Shown here one piece after another: positions 7,710-17,500 of a stretch of 19,014 nucleotides of DNA; the first letter of the stretch is position 1; each line of letters opens with the position of its first letter. This stretch comes from Acidobacteriota bacterium (GTDB taxonomy: Bacteria; Acidobacteriota; Terriglobia; Terriglobales; Acidobacteriaceae). The notes beneath the pieces were generated by a model. It was not told the DNA's origin and made no database searches. It saw only the letters and a program-made list of their open reading frames with translations. The stretch lies in contig JAJYSL010000074.1 in assembly GCA_021793595.1 (NCBI GenBank), positions 1 to 19,014 on the forward strand, given 5' to 3'. The position numbers and the translations under genes were made by a program.

Positions 7710-9797
7710 ATGACCTGGATTGTTCAAAACCTGTGGCTGGTGCCCGCATTGCCGACTGTGGCAGCCGGGATCAGCGCCTTGGCAAGCCGGCGCAGTCGCG
7801 TCCTGGCCGCTTCGCTCGCCATCGGTTCCATGGCGGTTTCCTTTCTGCTGTCCGTCATCGCATTCGCGCACGTTCTTTCTCTCAGCAATCAGGGGCTTGA
7901 AACCCGCCAGGTTGCCGATTTTCGCTGGTTCCAATTCGGCAATGAATGGCTGAAACTCGGCTGGATGCTCGATCCGCTGACCGCCGTCATGCTGGTGATG
8001 GTCACCCTGGTCGGCCTGCTCATCTTTATCTACAGCATCGGCTACATGAAGCACGACGAAAATTTCACCCGCTTTTTCTGCTTTCTCGCGCTGTTTGCCG
8101 GAGCTATGCTGGGCGTCGTCATCTCCAACAGTCTGCTGCTGCTCTTCATGTGTTGGGAGCTGGTCGGGCTCACATCCTACCTGCTGATCGGCTTCTGGTA
8201 TCACAAGCCCGAGGCAGCGGCGGCGGCAAAGAAAGCCTTCATCGTCACCCGCATTGGCGACCTCGGATTTTTCATCGGCATGGCCTGGCTCTATGCCCAG
8301 ACTGGCACCTTGCTGTTCTACGACGGGGGCGCTGGCTGCCTCGAACATTCTGCAGTGGCTGCCATGGTGACTCATATCACGACGGTGGGAATGGCCGCCT
8401 CTACCGGGATTGCGCTCCTCATCTTCTGCGGCGCCGTTGGAAAATCCGGTCAGGTTCCGCTGCACGTCTGGCTGCCCGACGCCATGGAGGGCCCCACCCC
8501 GGTCAGCGCCCTGATCCACGCAGCCACCATGGTTGCCGCCGGCGTGTTCCTCGTCGCGCGCGTCTATCCGTTGATGAGTGCCCATGCCGGTCCCAGCCTC
8601 GCGGTCACGCCCACCACTGCACTGATCGTCGTTACCTGGGTCGGAGCCATCACTGCCGTCTTCGCCGCCCTTATTGCCACCGCGCAGTGGGACATCAAAC
8701 GCATCCTCGCCTACTCCACCGTCTCCCAGCTCGGCTATATGATGATGGGCCTCGGCGTCGGCGGGGTGGCCATCGGAATGTTCCACCTGATTACCCACGC
8801 CTTCTTTAAGTCGCTGCTGTTCCTGGGCGCAGGCTCCGTAATCCATGGCTGCGATGGAGAACAGGACATTCGCAAGATGGGCGGCCTGCGAAAGCTGATG
8901 CCGATCACCTTCCTGACCTATGCCGTCGGCATGTTGGCGCTCTGCGGCTTTCCCCTCTTTTCCGGCTTCTGGAGCAAGGATGAAATTCTGCACGCCGCCG
9001 ATACTTGGAGCATCTCCAAAATCCCCTTCTATTTGGGAGTCTTCGGCGCGCTGCTGACGGCCTTCTACATGACCCGCCAAGTCTATTATGTGTTCGCCGG
9101 CAAGACGCGTCTCGACGCATCGACGCCCTCCACCGCGCATCACGCGAACCATGCCGCCTCGACGCCCCATGAAAGCCCCGCGGTCATGACCATCCCGCTC
9201 ACCATTCTGGCCGCCTTCGCCCTGCTCCTGGGCCTGGTCGATACTCCGGTGTGGTCCTGGTTCCGTTCGTTTCTCTCTGGCACCCACGCGGTCGTGCGGG
9301 TTAACGGATTCTCCGAGCCCGGCCTGCTCACAGTCATGATTTCCTCTTCGATCGTGGTCTTCATCGGCCTCGGCCTGGGCTGGTATTTCTATGGCCGCAA
9401 GCTTATCGCCAGCGCCGACGCTCCAGATGCCTTCGGGCGCCTGCAGCCCCGCCTATTCACTGTTCTCTCGCATGCCTTCTATATCGACGCGCTCTATGCC
9501 GCGACGCTACTTCGCCTGAATGCCGCATGGTCCCGCATCTGCGACTGGCTCGATCGCTGGGTCTGGAACGGCGCGGTGCAAACGGTGTCGCATCTCGTGC
9601 TCGCCTTCGCCGGGCTCGACAGCTTCATCGACACCTACGTTGTCAATGCCGGCTTTGATGAAGGCTGCCAAACCGTCTCCTTCGGCGGACGAATGCTGTC
9701 GCTGCTGCAGGGCGGACGGGTGCAAAGTTACCTCCGCATGATTGGTATTGCGCTCATTGCGCTGGCAGGCTTCCTGCTGTGGGGAGCGACGCGATGA
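7710..9797 (+). CDS. nuoL: complex I subunit L (NuoL) with lengthened C-terminal lateral helix
   Basis: Distal antiporter-like pump subunit whose C-terminal amphipathic helix HL runs along the membrane arm. It has 695 residues, versus about 610 in E. coli and Thermus. Pump residues are present: E150 in CWELVGLTSY (TM5), K245 in GAVGKSGQVPLHVWLPDAME (TM7), K367 in HAFFKSLLF and K423 in FWSKDE. A His/Ala-rich linker occurs at about 465-490. The lateral helix region (about 589-675, FYIDALY to VQSYLR) is about 25 residues longer than the usual pattern. It contains two similar units, LDRWVWNG (614-621) and IDTYVVNA (640-647), 26 residues apart. This fits accommodation of a fourth antiporter-like subunit, since two NuoM genes follow. 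The stop overlaps the next ATG as ATGA. Confidence 0.96.
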   Translation: MTWIVQNLWLVPALPTVAAGISALASRRSRVLAASLAIGSMAVSFLLSVIAFAHVLSLSNQGLETRQVADFRWFQFGNEWLKLGWMLDPLTAVMLVMVTLVGLLIFIYSIGYMKHDENFTRFFCFLALFAGAMLGVVISNSLLLLFMCWELVGLTSYLLIGFWYHKPEAAAAAKKAFIVTRIGDLGFFIGMAWLYAQTGTLLFYDGGAGCLEHSAVAAMVTHITTVGMAASTGIALLIFCGAVGKSGQVPLHVWLPDAMEGPTPVSALIHAATMVAAGVFLVARVYPLMSAHAGPSLAVTPTTALIVVTWVGAITAVFAALIATAQWDIKRILAYSTVSQLGYMMMGLGVGGVAIGMFHLITHAFFKSLLFLGAGSVIHGCDGEQDIRKMGGLRKLMPITFLTYAVGMLALCGFPLFSGFWSKDEILHAADTWSISKIPFYLGVFGALLTAFYMTRQVYYVFAGKTRLDASTPSTAHHANHAASTPHESPAVMTIPLTILAAFALLLGLVDTPVWSWFRSFLSGTHAVVRVNGFSEPGLLTVMISSSIVVFIGLGLGWYFYGRKLIASADAPDAFGRLQPRLFTVLSHAFYIDALYAATLLRLNAAWSRICDWLDRWVWNGAVQTVSHLVLAFAGLDSFIDTYVVNAGFDEGCQTVSFGGRMLSLLQGGRVQSYLRMIGIALIALAGFLLWGATR

Positions 9798-11347
9798 ACG
9801 CTTTCCCATGGCTCACTCTCCTGACCCTGCTCCCTGTTGCCGGCGCGCTCATTGTGCTCGCATTTGGGCGCAACAGCCAAATCGCGCGCTCCCTCGCTCT
9901 CATCTTTAGCTTTGTCGCACTCGCCATCACGCTGATATTGTGGGCTCATTTCGACTCCGCATCCGGTGCGCTCCAGTTTCAACAGACACTTCCATGGATT
10001 GCCGCCCTCGGTGTCGAGTATCACGTGGGAATCGACGGCCTCGGCCTGTTAATGCTGCTGTTGACCTCGATCGTAGTTCCCATCGGCATCCTGGCGTCGT
10101 CACAAATTCGGGAGCGCGCAGGCCTCTATTTCTCTCTGATGTTGCTGCTGCAGGCCTGCCTGTTCGGCACCTTTACCGCGCTCAATTTCTTCCACTGGTT
10201 CATTTTTTGGGAACTCAGCCTGATTCCCGCCTTCTTCCTTATCAAGCTCTGGGGAGGCTCGCGCAGCACCGCCGCCGCCACGCAGTTCCTGGTCTACACC
10301 ATGGTCGGCAGCATCGCCATGCTGCTTTCCTTCCTCGCCATCTTTCTTGCAACTGGGAAATTTGATTTCATCCAGCTTGCGGCCCTCGCACAACATGGCC
10401 AGCTCATGCCGGCCGTCGTCGCAAAGCTTGGCTGGCACCGCTTCACACCGCACCACGTTGAGCTGATCCTCTTTGCAGGGGTCTTCCTCGGCTTCGCGGT
10501 CAAAGTGCCGCTGATTCCCTTCCATACTTGGTTGCCTTCCGCTTACACCGAAGCGCCCACCGGCACCACGATTGTGTTGACCGGGGCCATGTCGAAGATG
10601 GGGCTCTACGGCTTCTTGCGCATTCTGCTACCCATCTTCGGTGCGGAAATGCAGATGGTGTTGACGCCGCTCTTATGGCTGGCGGTCGCGACTATTGTCC
10701 TGTCCGCATATGCAGCCCTGGCGCAGAAAGACCTGAAGCGCATCTTCGCTTATTCCTCAATCAACCACCTCGGATATTGCCTTCTGGCAATCTTTGCCGT
10801 CGCCAAGTTCGCGGATGGCGATGCTGCGCTGACCACGGAAAAATATGCGGCCATGAACGGCGTGATGCTGCAGATTTTCAATCATGCGCTCACCGCCAGC
10901 ACTCTCTTCTGGTTCGTCGCCATGTTGGAAAAACGAACCGGCGGCCTGCGCGGCCTGAACGATTTCGGCGGGCTGCGCAAAGTTGTTCCCGTCTTTACTG
11001 GATTGATGGGCATCGCACTTTTCTCCTCACTGGGTCTACCCGGCTTGAATGGCTTTGTCGGCGAGTTTCTCATCTTTAAGGGTTCGTTCCCGCTGATATC
11101 GTGGGCCACGTCCTTGTCCTTGCTCGGCCTGCTAGCGACCGCCATTTTTATTTTGGGAATCTTGCAGCGCGTATTCTCCGGCCCCCTGAACGAGACGTGG
11201 GCAACGCTGCCCGACCTGACGACGGTCGAGCGTTTGTCGCTTGCGCCCGCGATCGCATTGATGTTTGTACTGGGATTGTATCCCCAGCTGATCCTTAGCT
11301 TTGCGAACAGCACGGTAATGCAGATCGTGCAGCAACTCAAGTTTTAG
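9794..11347 (+). CDS. nuoM: complex I subunit M, first copy (canonical NuoM)
   Basis: Antiporter-like proton-pumping membrane subunit. The ATG at 9794 overlaps the nuoL stop by four bases; a GTG at 9779 in the same frame is less likely. The 517 residues and about 14 hydrophobic segments fit the family. All central charged residues are present: E140 in FWELSLIPAFF (TM5), K237 in FAVKVPLIPFHTWLPSAYTE (TM7), K268 in MSKMGLYG (TM8), K312 in QKDLKRIFAYSSINHLG and E424 in GFVGEFLI (TM12). It is therefore predicted to be a competent pump module. It is clearly different from the second NuoM-type protein encoded next, so this is an old duplication and not a recent tandem copy. Confidence 0.95.
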   Translation: MNAFPWLTLLTLLPVAGALIVLAFGRNSQIARSLALIFSFVALAITLILWAHFDSASGALQFQQTLPWIAALGVEYHVGIDGLGLLMLLLTSIVVPIGILASSQIRERAGLYFSLMLLLQACLFGTFTALNFFHWFIFWELSLIPAFFLIKLWGGSRSTAAATQFLVYTMVGSIAMLLSFLAIFLATGKFDFIQLAALAQHGQLMPAVVAKLGWHRFTPHHVELILFAGVFLGFAVKVPLIPFHTWLPSAYTEAPTGTTIVLTGAMSKMGLYGFLRILLPIFGAEMQMVLTPLLWLAVATIVLSAYAALAQKDLKRIFAYSSINHLGYCLLAIFAVAKFADGDAALTTEKYAAMNGVMLQIFNHALTASTLFWFVAMLEKRTGGLRGLNDFGGLRKVVPVFTGLMGIALFSSLGLPGLNGFVGEFLIFKGSFPLISWATSLSLLGLLATAIFILGILQRVFSGPLNETWATLPDLTTVERLSLAPAIALMFVLGLYPQLILSFANSTVMQIVQQLKF

Positions 11348-11374
11348 TCGCACGATGAACGTGGTCTTTTAGTT

Positions 11375-12886
11375 ATGTTGGCTTGGACAATCTACATTTC
11401 GTTTCTCGCAGCGCTCCTGCTCCTGCTGCTGCCGAAGAGCAGCGCCGGGGCCGCGCGCATTCTGGCGCTGTTCACCGCGCTGGTCACGTTTGCCATCACG
11501 CTCGTGTCTTTCCTGCAGCATCGCACCGGAGAAATGTTCACTGTCGCCGACGTCTCCTGGATTCCGTCGCTCGGCATCCGCTATCATCTCGCCGCTGACG
11601 GCATTAGCCTGGTGCTGTTATTGCTGACCGGTATCATCGCGGTCACAGGCATTCTGTTCTCCTGGAACATCGAACATCGCGCCAAAGAATTTTTCGCGTT
11701 TTATCTGCTGCTCATCGGCTCTGTCTATGGGGTCTTCCTCAGTTACGATCTGCTGCTGCTCTTTGTCTTTTACGAAATCGTTATCATCCCCAAATATTTT
11801 TTGATCGCCATCTGGGGCTCGACACGCCGCGAATATGGCGCCATGAAACTGGTGCTTTACTCCTTCATCGGCAGTGCCATGGTGCTAATTGGACTGATCG
11901 CCGCCTATGTCGTAGCCGGTGCAAAAACCATGGCTCTCGGCGACCTCGCCGGATTCCCATTCTCAGCACACTTCCAGATGTGGGCCTTCCCGCTGGTTTT
12001 TGTCGGCTTCGCGATTCTCGCCGGCCTGTGGCCCTTCCACACCTGGGCGCCGACCGGCCACGTGGCCGCGCCCACTGCTGCTTCCATGTTGCTCGCCGGG
12101 GTGGTCATGAAACTCGGCGCATACGGATGCCTGCGCGTGGCGATGACCATGTTCCCGCTTGGCCTCGGTCCATGGGGTTTCCATGTCCTCGGCCTTGATT
12201 CCTGGCGCGAAGTGTTCGCTGTGCTCGCTGTCATTGGCATCGTCTACGGCGCCATGGTGGCGCTGGTGCAGAAGGATTTTAAATTTGTCATCGGCTACTC
12301 CAGCGTCAGCCACATGGGTTTCATCCTGCTCGGCCTCATGACGCTCAACCAGATTGGTCTTTCCGGCGCGGTGGTCCAAATGTTTTCCCATGGAATTCTT
12401 GCCGGGTTGATGTTCGCTGTGGTCGGCCGCATGGTGTATGACCGCACCCACACGCGCGAACTGGCCCTTCTCGGCCCTATGAACCTCAACAAGGCAATTC
12501 CCTTCGCCGCCGTCACCTTCGTCGTCGCTGGAATGGCTAGCATGGGCCTGCCCGGATTCAGCGGCTTTGTCGCGGAGCTGATGATTGTCATCGGCGTCTG
12601 GCATGCCTACCCGATCCTCACCGTCTGCGTCGGCCTCGGCCTCGTCGTCGGCGTCGCGTACATCTGGCGCGCTATGCAGAAAGCATTCTTTGCGGAAGCC
12701 GGGCATGCCTCCGCTGACGCCCACGCGTCGCTGCCGCCCATCACGTTTCCCGAACGGCTCGGTGCTCTCATCTTGATCGTCGCCAGCGTCATCGTCGGTC
12801 TGTATCCGCAAGTACTTTTGAACATCATTGTCCCCGCGCTGAATTCGCCGCTGTTTAACGGCCTGCGCCAAGGGGGCTGGCGATGA
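11375..12886 (+). CDS. complex I subunit M, second copy (divergent NuoM lacking the TM7 lysine)
   Basis: A second NuoM-family membrane protein of 503 residues, 27 bp after the first. NuoM features include YEIVIIPKYFLIAIWG (E134, TM5), VMKLGAYGCLR (K246, TM8), QKDFKFVIGYSSVSHMGF (K300), FSHGI (H339) and GFVAELMIVIG (E401, TM12). The TM7 block, usually AVK-x-P followed by PFHTWLPDAH, reads AILAGLWPFHTWAPTGH. The central lysine is therefore a leucine (L215, codon CTC at 12017-12019) and the following proline a glycine, and no other lysine lies in this segment. Several base changes would be needed, so a sequencing error is unlikely. The gene may encode the added fourth pump-like module of a '2M' complex I. 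Upstream of the ATG only a weak Shine-Dalgarno site is visible. Confidence 0.93.
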   Translation: MLAWTIYISFLAALLLLLLPKSSAGAARILALFTALVTFAITLVSFLQHRTGEMFTVADVSWIPSLGIRYHLAADGISLVLLLLTGIIAVTGILFSWNIEHRAKEFFAFYLLLIGSVYGVFLSYDLLLLFVFYEIVIIPKYFLIAIWGSTRREYGAMKLVLYSFIGSAMVLIGLIAAYVVAGAKTMALGDLAGFPFSAHFQMWAFPLVFVGFAILAGLWPFHTWAPTGHVAAPTAASMLLAGVVMKLGAYGCLRVAMTMFPLGLGPWGFHVLGLDSWREVFAVLAVIGIVYGAMVALVQKDFKFVIGYSSVSHMGFILLGLMTLNQIGLSGAVVQMFSHGILAGLMFAVVGRMVYDRTHTRELALLGPMNLNKAIPFAAVTFVVAGMASMGLPGFSGFVAELMIVIGVWHAYPILTVCVGLGLVVGVAYIWRAMQKAFFAEAGHASADAHASLPPITFPERLGALILIVASVIVGLYPQVLLNIIVPALNSPLFNGLRQGGWR

Positions 12887-14406
12887 ACACCTTCAATTAC
12901 GCGCAACTGTGGCAACTCGCCTTGCCGCAAGTCACCGTGGTGGTTGCCGCACTGATCGCGCTTGCGGTCGATCTTCTATTGCTGCGCGCGCGACCCACGC
13001 ACACGCGCTTCACCGTTGCCGCCCTCCTTGGCTCTTTTGGCTGCGTCCTCGCAATCGCGCGCCTGGTACTCACTCCCATGCAGACGAATGTTCTCGACGG
13101 AACGCTGCTAGCCAATCCGCTCACCCATCTTGTCCAGATTGCGTTGCTCGTGCTCGCCATCGCCACCCTGTTGATGGCCTCGAATTCGCGTTTCACAGAA
13201 CACGTCGGCGAATTTGTTCTGCTCATTCTGGTCGCCACTGTCGGCAGCATGTTTCTCGTCAGCTCTCAGGACTTGTTGGTCATTTTCATTTCACTCGAAC
13301 TGCTGAGCCTCTCCCTCTACATCCTCACCGCCTTCGACAAACATCGCCCGCATTCCTCTGAGGCCGCGCTCAAGTATTTTCTCTTCGGCGGAATGTCAGC
13401 TGCATTTTTGCTATTTGGCTTCAGCCTGCTCTATGGCCTCTCGAATTCGACCAGTCTGCCGCGTATCGCCGCCGCAATCCCCGCCTCTGCCGCAGCCGGT
13501 TCGCCGCTGAATCCGCTCTTGCTCATCGCCATTGTCACCACGATGATTGGCTTTGGTTTTAAGGTCGCCGCCTTCCCGTTCCACTTCTGGGCGCCGGATG
13601 TCTACCAGGGCGCACCCGCACCGAGCGCGGCGTTCATCGCATCGAGTTCCAAGGTCGCCAGCTTCTTCATCTTCTTCCAGGTCTTGGCCGTCGGCTTTAC
13701 CGGTGCGGAAGGCAGCGCCGCCTGGCTGCACTTCACCACGGGCTGGGTCCCTGTGCTTGCCGCCGTCGCAGCGTTCTCCATGGTGATGGGCAACCTCGTG
13801 GCCATCGTCCAGCGCAGCGTGCGGCGCCTGCTCGCTTACTCCGCCATCGCCCACGCCGGCTACATGCTGCTCGCCATCGTGGCCCACACCCAGCAAAGTC
13901 TCGGCGCCCTGCTCTACTACGTCGTCACCTATGCGCTGGCAACTCTGGGAGCTTTTGGTGTGGTCGCCATCGTCGAACAGCGGACTGGCGGCGATCGCTT
14001 CGAGCACTTCGAAGGGCTCAGCCGTCGCGCTCCGGTTCTTTCGGCCTGCATGTTTGTCTTCTTGCTGTCGCTCGCCGGTATCCCCCCACTCGCCGGATTC
14101 TTCGGCAAGTTCTATCTCTTCGTATCCGTGCTCCATTCCGGGCCCGGCCTGCTCTGGCTCGTCGTTCTCGCCATTGCCATGAGCGCGATCTCCCTCTACT
14201 ACTATCTGCAGGTGCTTAAGCGAATTTATGTCGCCAATCCTTCTGACGAAGTTGCCAGGGCATCCACCGATGCGACTACAATCAGGACGCCGATTCTCAG
14301 CCAGGCAGTTGTCCTTCTGCTGGCCACCGGTGTGGTCCTGTTCGGATGCGCTCCCCACCTGTTACTGCAGTGGATCGGCGCTGCCATCCGCACCGCAGGT
14401 TTCTAG
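12883..14406 (+). CDS. nuoN: complex I subunit N (NuoN)
   Basis: Antiporter-like subunit closest to NuoK in the membrane arm and the last gene of the operon. The ATG overlaps the preceding stop by four bases and has a strong AAGGGGG just upstream. The 507 residues contain E139 in ISLELLSLSLYIL, K227 in GFGFKVAAFPFHFWAPDVY, K257 in SSSKVASFF, RRLLAYSAIAHAGYML (314-329), and K409 in GFFGKFYLF, where NuoN has Lys in place of the NuoM Glu. All match a functional NuoN. Its TAG stop lies inside the first unit of a 17 bp tandem duplication. No convincing terminator hairpin follows. Confidence 0.95.
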   Translation: MNTFNYAQLWQLALPQVTVVVAALIALAVDLLLLRARPTHTRFTVAALLGSFGCVLAIARLVLTPMQTNVLDGTLLANPLTHLVQIALLVLAIATLLMASNSRFTEHVGEFVLLILVATVGSMFLVSSQDLLVIFISLELLSLSLYILTAFDKHRPHSSEAALKYFLFGGMSAAFLLFGFSLLYGLSNSTSLPRIAAAIPASAAAGSPLNPLLLIAIVTTMIGFGFKVAAFPFHFWAPDVYQGAPAPSAAFIASSSKVASFFIFFQVLAVGFTGAEGSAAWLHFTTGWVPVLAAVAAFSMVMGNLVAIVQRSVRRLLAYSAIAHAGYMLLAIVAHTQQSLGALLYYVVTYALATLGAFGVVAIVEQRTGGDRFEHFEGLSRRAPVLSACMFVFLLSLAGIPPLAGFFGKFYLFVSVLHSGPGLLWLVVLAIAMSAISLYYYLQVLKRIYVANPSDEVARASTDATTIRTPILSQAVVLLLATGVVLFGCAPHLLLQWIGAAIRTAGF

Positions 14407-14434
14407 TTTGTGAATTTTTCTAGTTTGTGAATTG
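14401..14434. repeat. 17 bp tandem duplication at the nuoN stop codon
   Basis: TTCTAGTTTGTGAATT occurs at 14401-14416 and again at 14418-14433, a period of 17 bases. The first copy includes the last codon and TAG stop of nuoN; the second lies in the spacer. It is probably a small replication-slippage duplication. The remainder of the spacer to 14574 contains a run of seven C near 14470 and the palindrome GCACGTGC near 14536, but no gene, clear promoter or clear terminator. Confidence 0.8.
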
Positions 14435-14564
14435 TAGTCCGGCGCGAATGCAGGCGCTCCACACCCGCCCCCCCACCGGCTTGGATCGACGTGCTTTCCG
14501 TGCTCTCGCAGTCCAGCTCCTCCGTCTTTGCCGGGCACGTGCGCGCAAATGCAATTGAAGTATT

Positions 14565-14568
14565 GGAG
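14565..14568 (+). promoter_or_regulatory. ribosome binding site that decides the GH38 start
   Basis: GGAG lies six bases before the ATG at 14575, which is followed at once by a good signal peptide. The same frame is open further upstream (from a GTG at 14491), but that reading would bury the signal peptide behind 28 extra residues. Confidence 0.65.
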
Positions 14569-14574
14569 TCGACG

Positions 14575-17500
14575 ATGAAAATGAAATCTGTATGCCTCTT
14601 GGGATCCATCCTCTGCACTCTCTCTCTTTTGTTCCCCATTCAGAACCACGCACAGGCCACATCTCCCAACGCCGTCTTTACCATTGGAAAATTCAATCGC
14701 TCCTCGTTCGATCTCGCCGGAGGCACACCGCAACAGCCCGTCAAGTTCATCGTGGGAAGCAGCACCGCTTCGAAAGATTGGTACGCCACCCAGCGCGTGC
14801 AGCAACCTTCGACTCCCACCGCGCCTGAGGCCGCCCCATGGACCATCCAGTTTTCGCTGGCCAAGGCGCCCGCGCCGTCATATCGATTCCACGTCTCCCT
14901 GCTGATCGAAAATTCTAGCGTGCCCGCGATGCGCGTCGTCATCAACGGCAAGGCCGGAACGTTCTATCTGCAGCCCAAACTTGACACATCCAACGGCGAC
15001 CAGGGGGCCGCGTTCTATGCCGCCTATTCCCATGCCGATGTCGAGTTCGACTTCCCCGGAACTTACCTGCATCGCGGCACAAACACCATCACCTTGCAGG
15101 CGGTGGAAAAAGTTCCACCGTCACTGCCCAATGCAGCCCTGCCCGTGGATGCAAGCTTCACTTATGACGCCATTGAGCTCGACCGCAGCCCGCAATCATC
15201 CGCCACAATTCGCGCGTCCGCCCAGATTCTACCTACCATCTTCTATCGGCAGCAGCACGGTCAATTGGCAGAATCCGTCGATGTGATTCTTCGAGATCCG
15301 CGGCCCATAAGATCTGGCGCTACTGTCGACCTCACCCTAGCCGGCAGGCACTATCATCAGACCCTACAAGCCAACCAGGATTTCGGCGAGGAGAAACTGA
15401 CCTTCTCCGTTCCGGAGTTTCCCGCACATACGCCCGCCGAGGTCTCCTGGAACAAGCACCACGACAAAGCTTTCGTCGACCCGCAAAAGAAATGGACTCT
15501 GTTCCTCGTCCCCCACATTCATCTTGACGTCGGCTATTCCGATTACCAGGGAAAAGTGGCCGCCATTCATAGCCGCGTCATCGATGAAGCCATGCAGCTC
15601 ATCGCGCAGCATCCGGATTTTCGCTTCAGCCTCGACGGATACTGGCCGCTGCAACAATACTTCGATACGCGCACGCCCGCAGAGCAGCAGCGCGCCATCG
15701 CCGCCATCGAGAAGCAGCAGATTTACCTGCCGGCGCAATATGCCAATCTGCTAACAGGCTTTCCCACTGCGGAAACTCTCATCCGCTCGCTCTACGCCAG
15801 CGCCGAATTCAGCCGCCAGCACGGCACGCCCTTCAACTACGCCAACATTACCGACGTTCCTTCGTTCAGCTGGTCGTACGCTTCGATCCTGGCCTCGGCA
15901 GGAATTCACGAACTGTTTTCCGGCAGCGATAACTATCGTGCACCCGTGCTGTTGCAGGGTCAGATGAATGAAGATTCACCCTTCTGGTGGCAGGGGCCGG
16001 ATGGCCAGAAAGTGCTGCTCTGGTATTCGCGCCACTACATGCAAATGCAGTTTATGTTCGGACTGCCGCCGTCGCTCTCCACCGGACACGACACGCTGCC
16101 GCTGTTCCTGCAGATGTATCAGCACCCCAGCTATCACGCAGACGCGACGATTCTCTTCGGTACCCAGGTGGAAAATACAGACTTGTTTCCCCAGCAGGCC
16201 ACGCTGGCGCAGCAGTGGGATAACGTCTACGCCTATCCGCACATTCAGTACTCGGGATTTCATGCCGCTCTGCAGAACATCGCGAAGCAATTCGGCAATG
16301 ACATTCCCACCGTCAGCGGAGACGGCGGTCCCTATTGGGAAGACGGCATCGCCGCCGATGCCTATTCCGCAGCGCTGGAACGTCAGAATGAAGCGCGCGG
16401 GCCCTCCGCGGAAGAACTGGCCACCCTCACATCACTGGTCAACCCCAAGTACGCCGCCAACACGACGAGTCTGCGTCGCATGTGGACGAACATGATTCTG
16501 ACCGACGAACACACTTGGGATTCGTACAACAGCGTCTCCGATCCAACCAGCAAAGAAGCCGTCGACCAGCTCGCATTGAAGGAACTGTACCCGGTCAAAG
16601 CCGCTGCCCGCGCCGACTTTATTACCCGCAACAGCATGGCAAGCATCGCCAACTCCATCTCCACCGGTTCCGGCAGCGTCATCGTCTTCAATACGCTCAA
16701 CTGGAAGCGCAGCGCGCCCGTGACGCTCGACCTCAACAACAATCAGGAACTCATCGACACCACCACAGATCAGGTTGTTCCTGTCGAAGTCCTCAGCGGC
16801 AACAACAATTTCCACCACGTCCGTTTCGTTGCGCAGAATGTGCCTGCCGTCGGCTACAAGGTCTACCGGCTGCGCGACACAAAGAAAGCGCTCAAGCCTG
16901 CGGCGATCACGCAAACCACTACACTCGAAAGCCCCTATTATCGTGTGACGCTCGACCCTGCGACCGGTGCGATCCGCAGCATTTATGACAAACAACTCCA
17001 GCGCGAACTGGTCGACGAGAATAGTCCCTACCGCTTCGGCCAATATCTCTACGTCACCGGCGGCGACAAGGCGCCGAACACCCTGCTGCAGTACAGCCAC
17101 ATCTATCCGAAACCGAACCTTGACGTTCATCCCGCACAGAACGGCCATCTCGTCTCGGTCACGCGCACTCCTTATGGGCAAGTCGCTCGGCTGCAAAGTA
17201 GCGACACCAACACTCCAGAAATCTCGACGGAAATTCGAGTCTTCGACCATCAGAAAAAAATCGAACTCGTCGAAAACCTGACCAAGAAAGAGGTAGACAC
17301 CAAGGAAGGCGTTTACTTTGCCTTCCCGTTCGCCATGGATCATCCGCAATTTCAGTACGAAATTCAAAACGGCGTAGTCGATCCATCCAAAAACATGTAC
17401 CCCGGTGCCGGGCATGAATGGTTTTCGGTGCAGCACTGGGTTTCTGCGCAACAAAATGGCCTGTCCGCCACCGTCATGCCGCTCGATGCTGCGCTGGTCA

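Noticed and set aside
7692..9287. 531-codon open frame on the minus strand opposite nuoL
   Set aside because: It is the mirror of a GC-rich, hydrophobic real gene. Its product is compositionally odd (Gly, Glu, His, Asp-rich), matches no family I recognise, and nuoL on the other strand is unmistakable.
9794..12886. Recent tandem duplication of nuoM
   Set aside because: The two proteins differ throughout, including key motifs and linkers, so they are old paralogs and not a fresh duplication or an assembly artefact.
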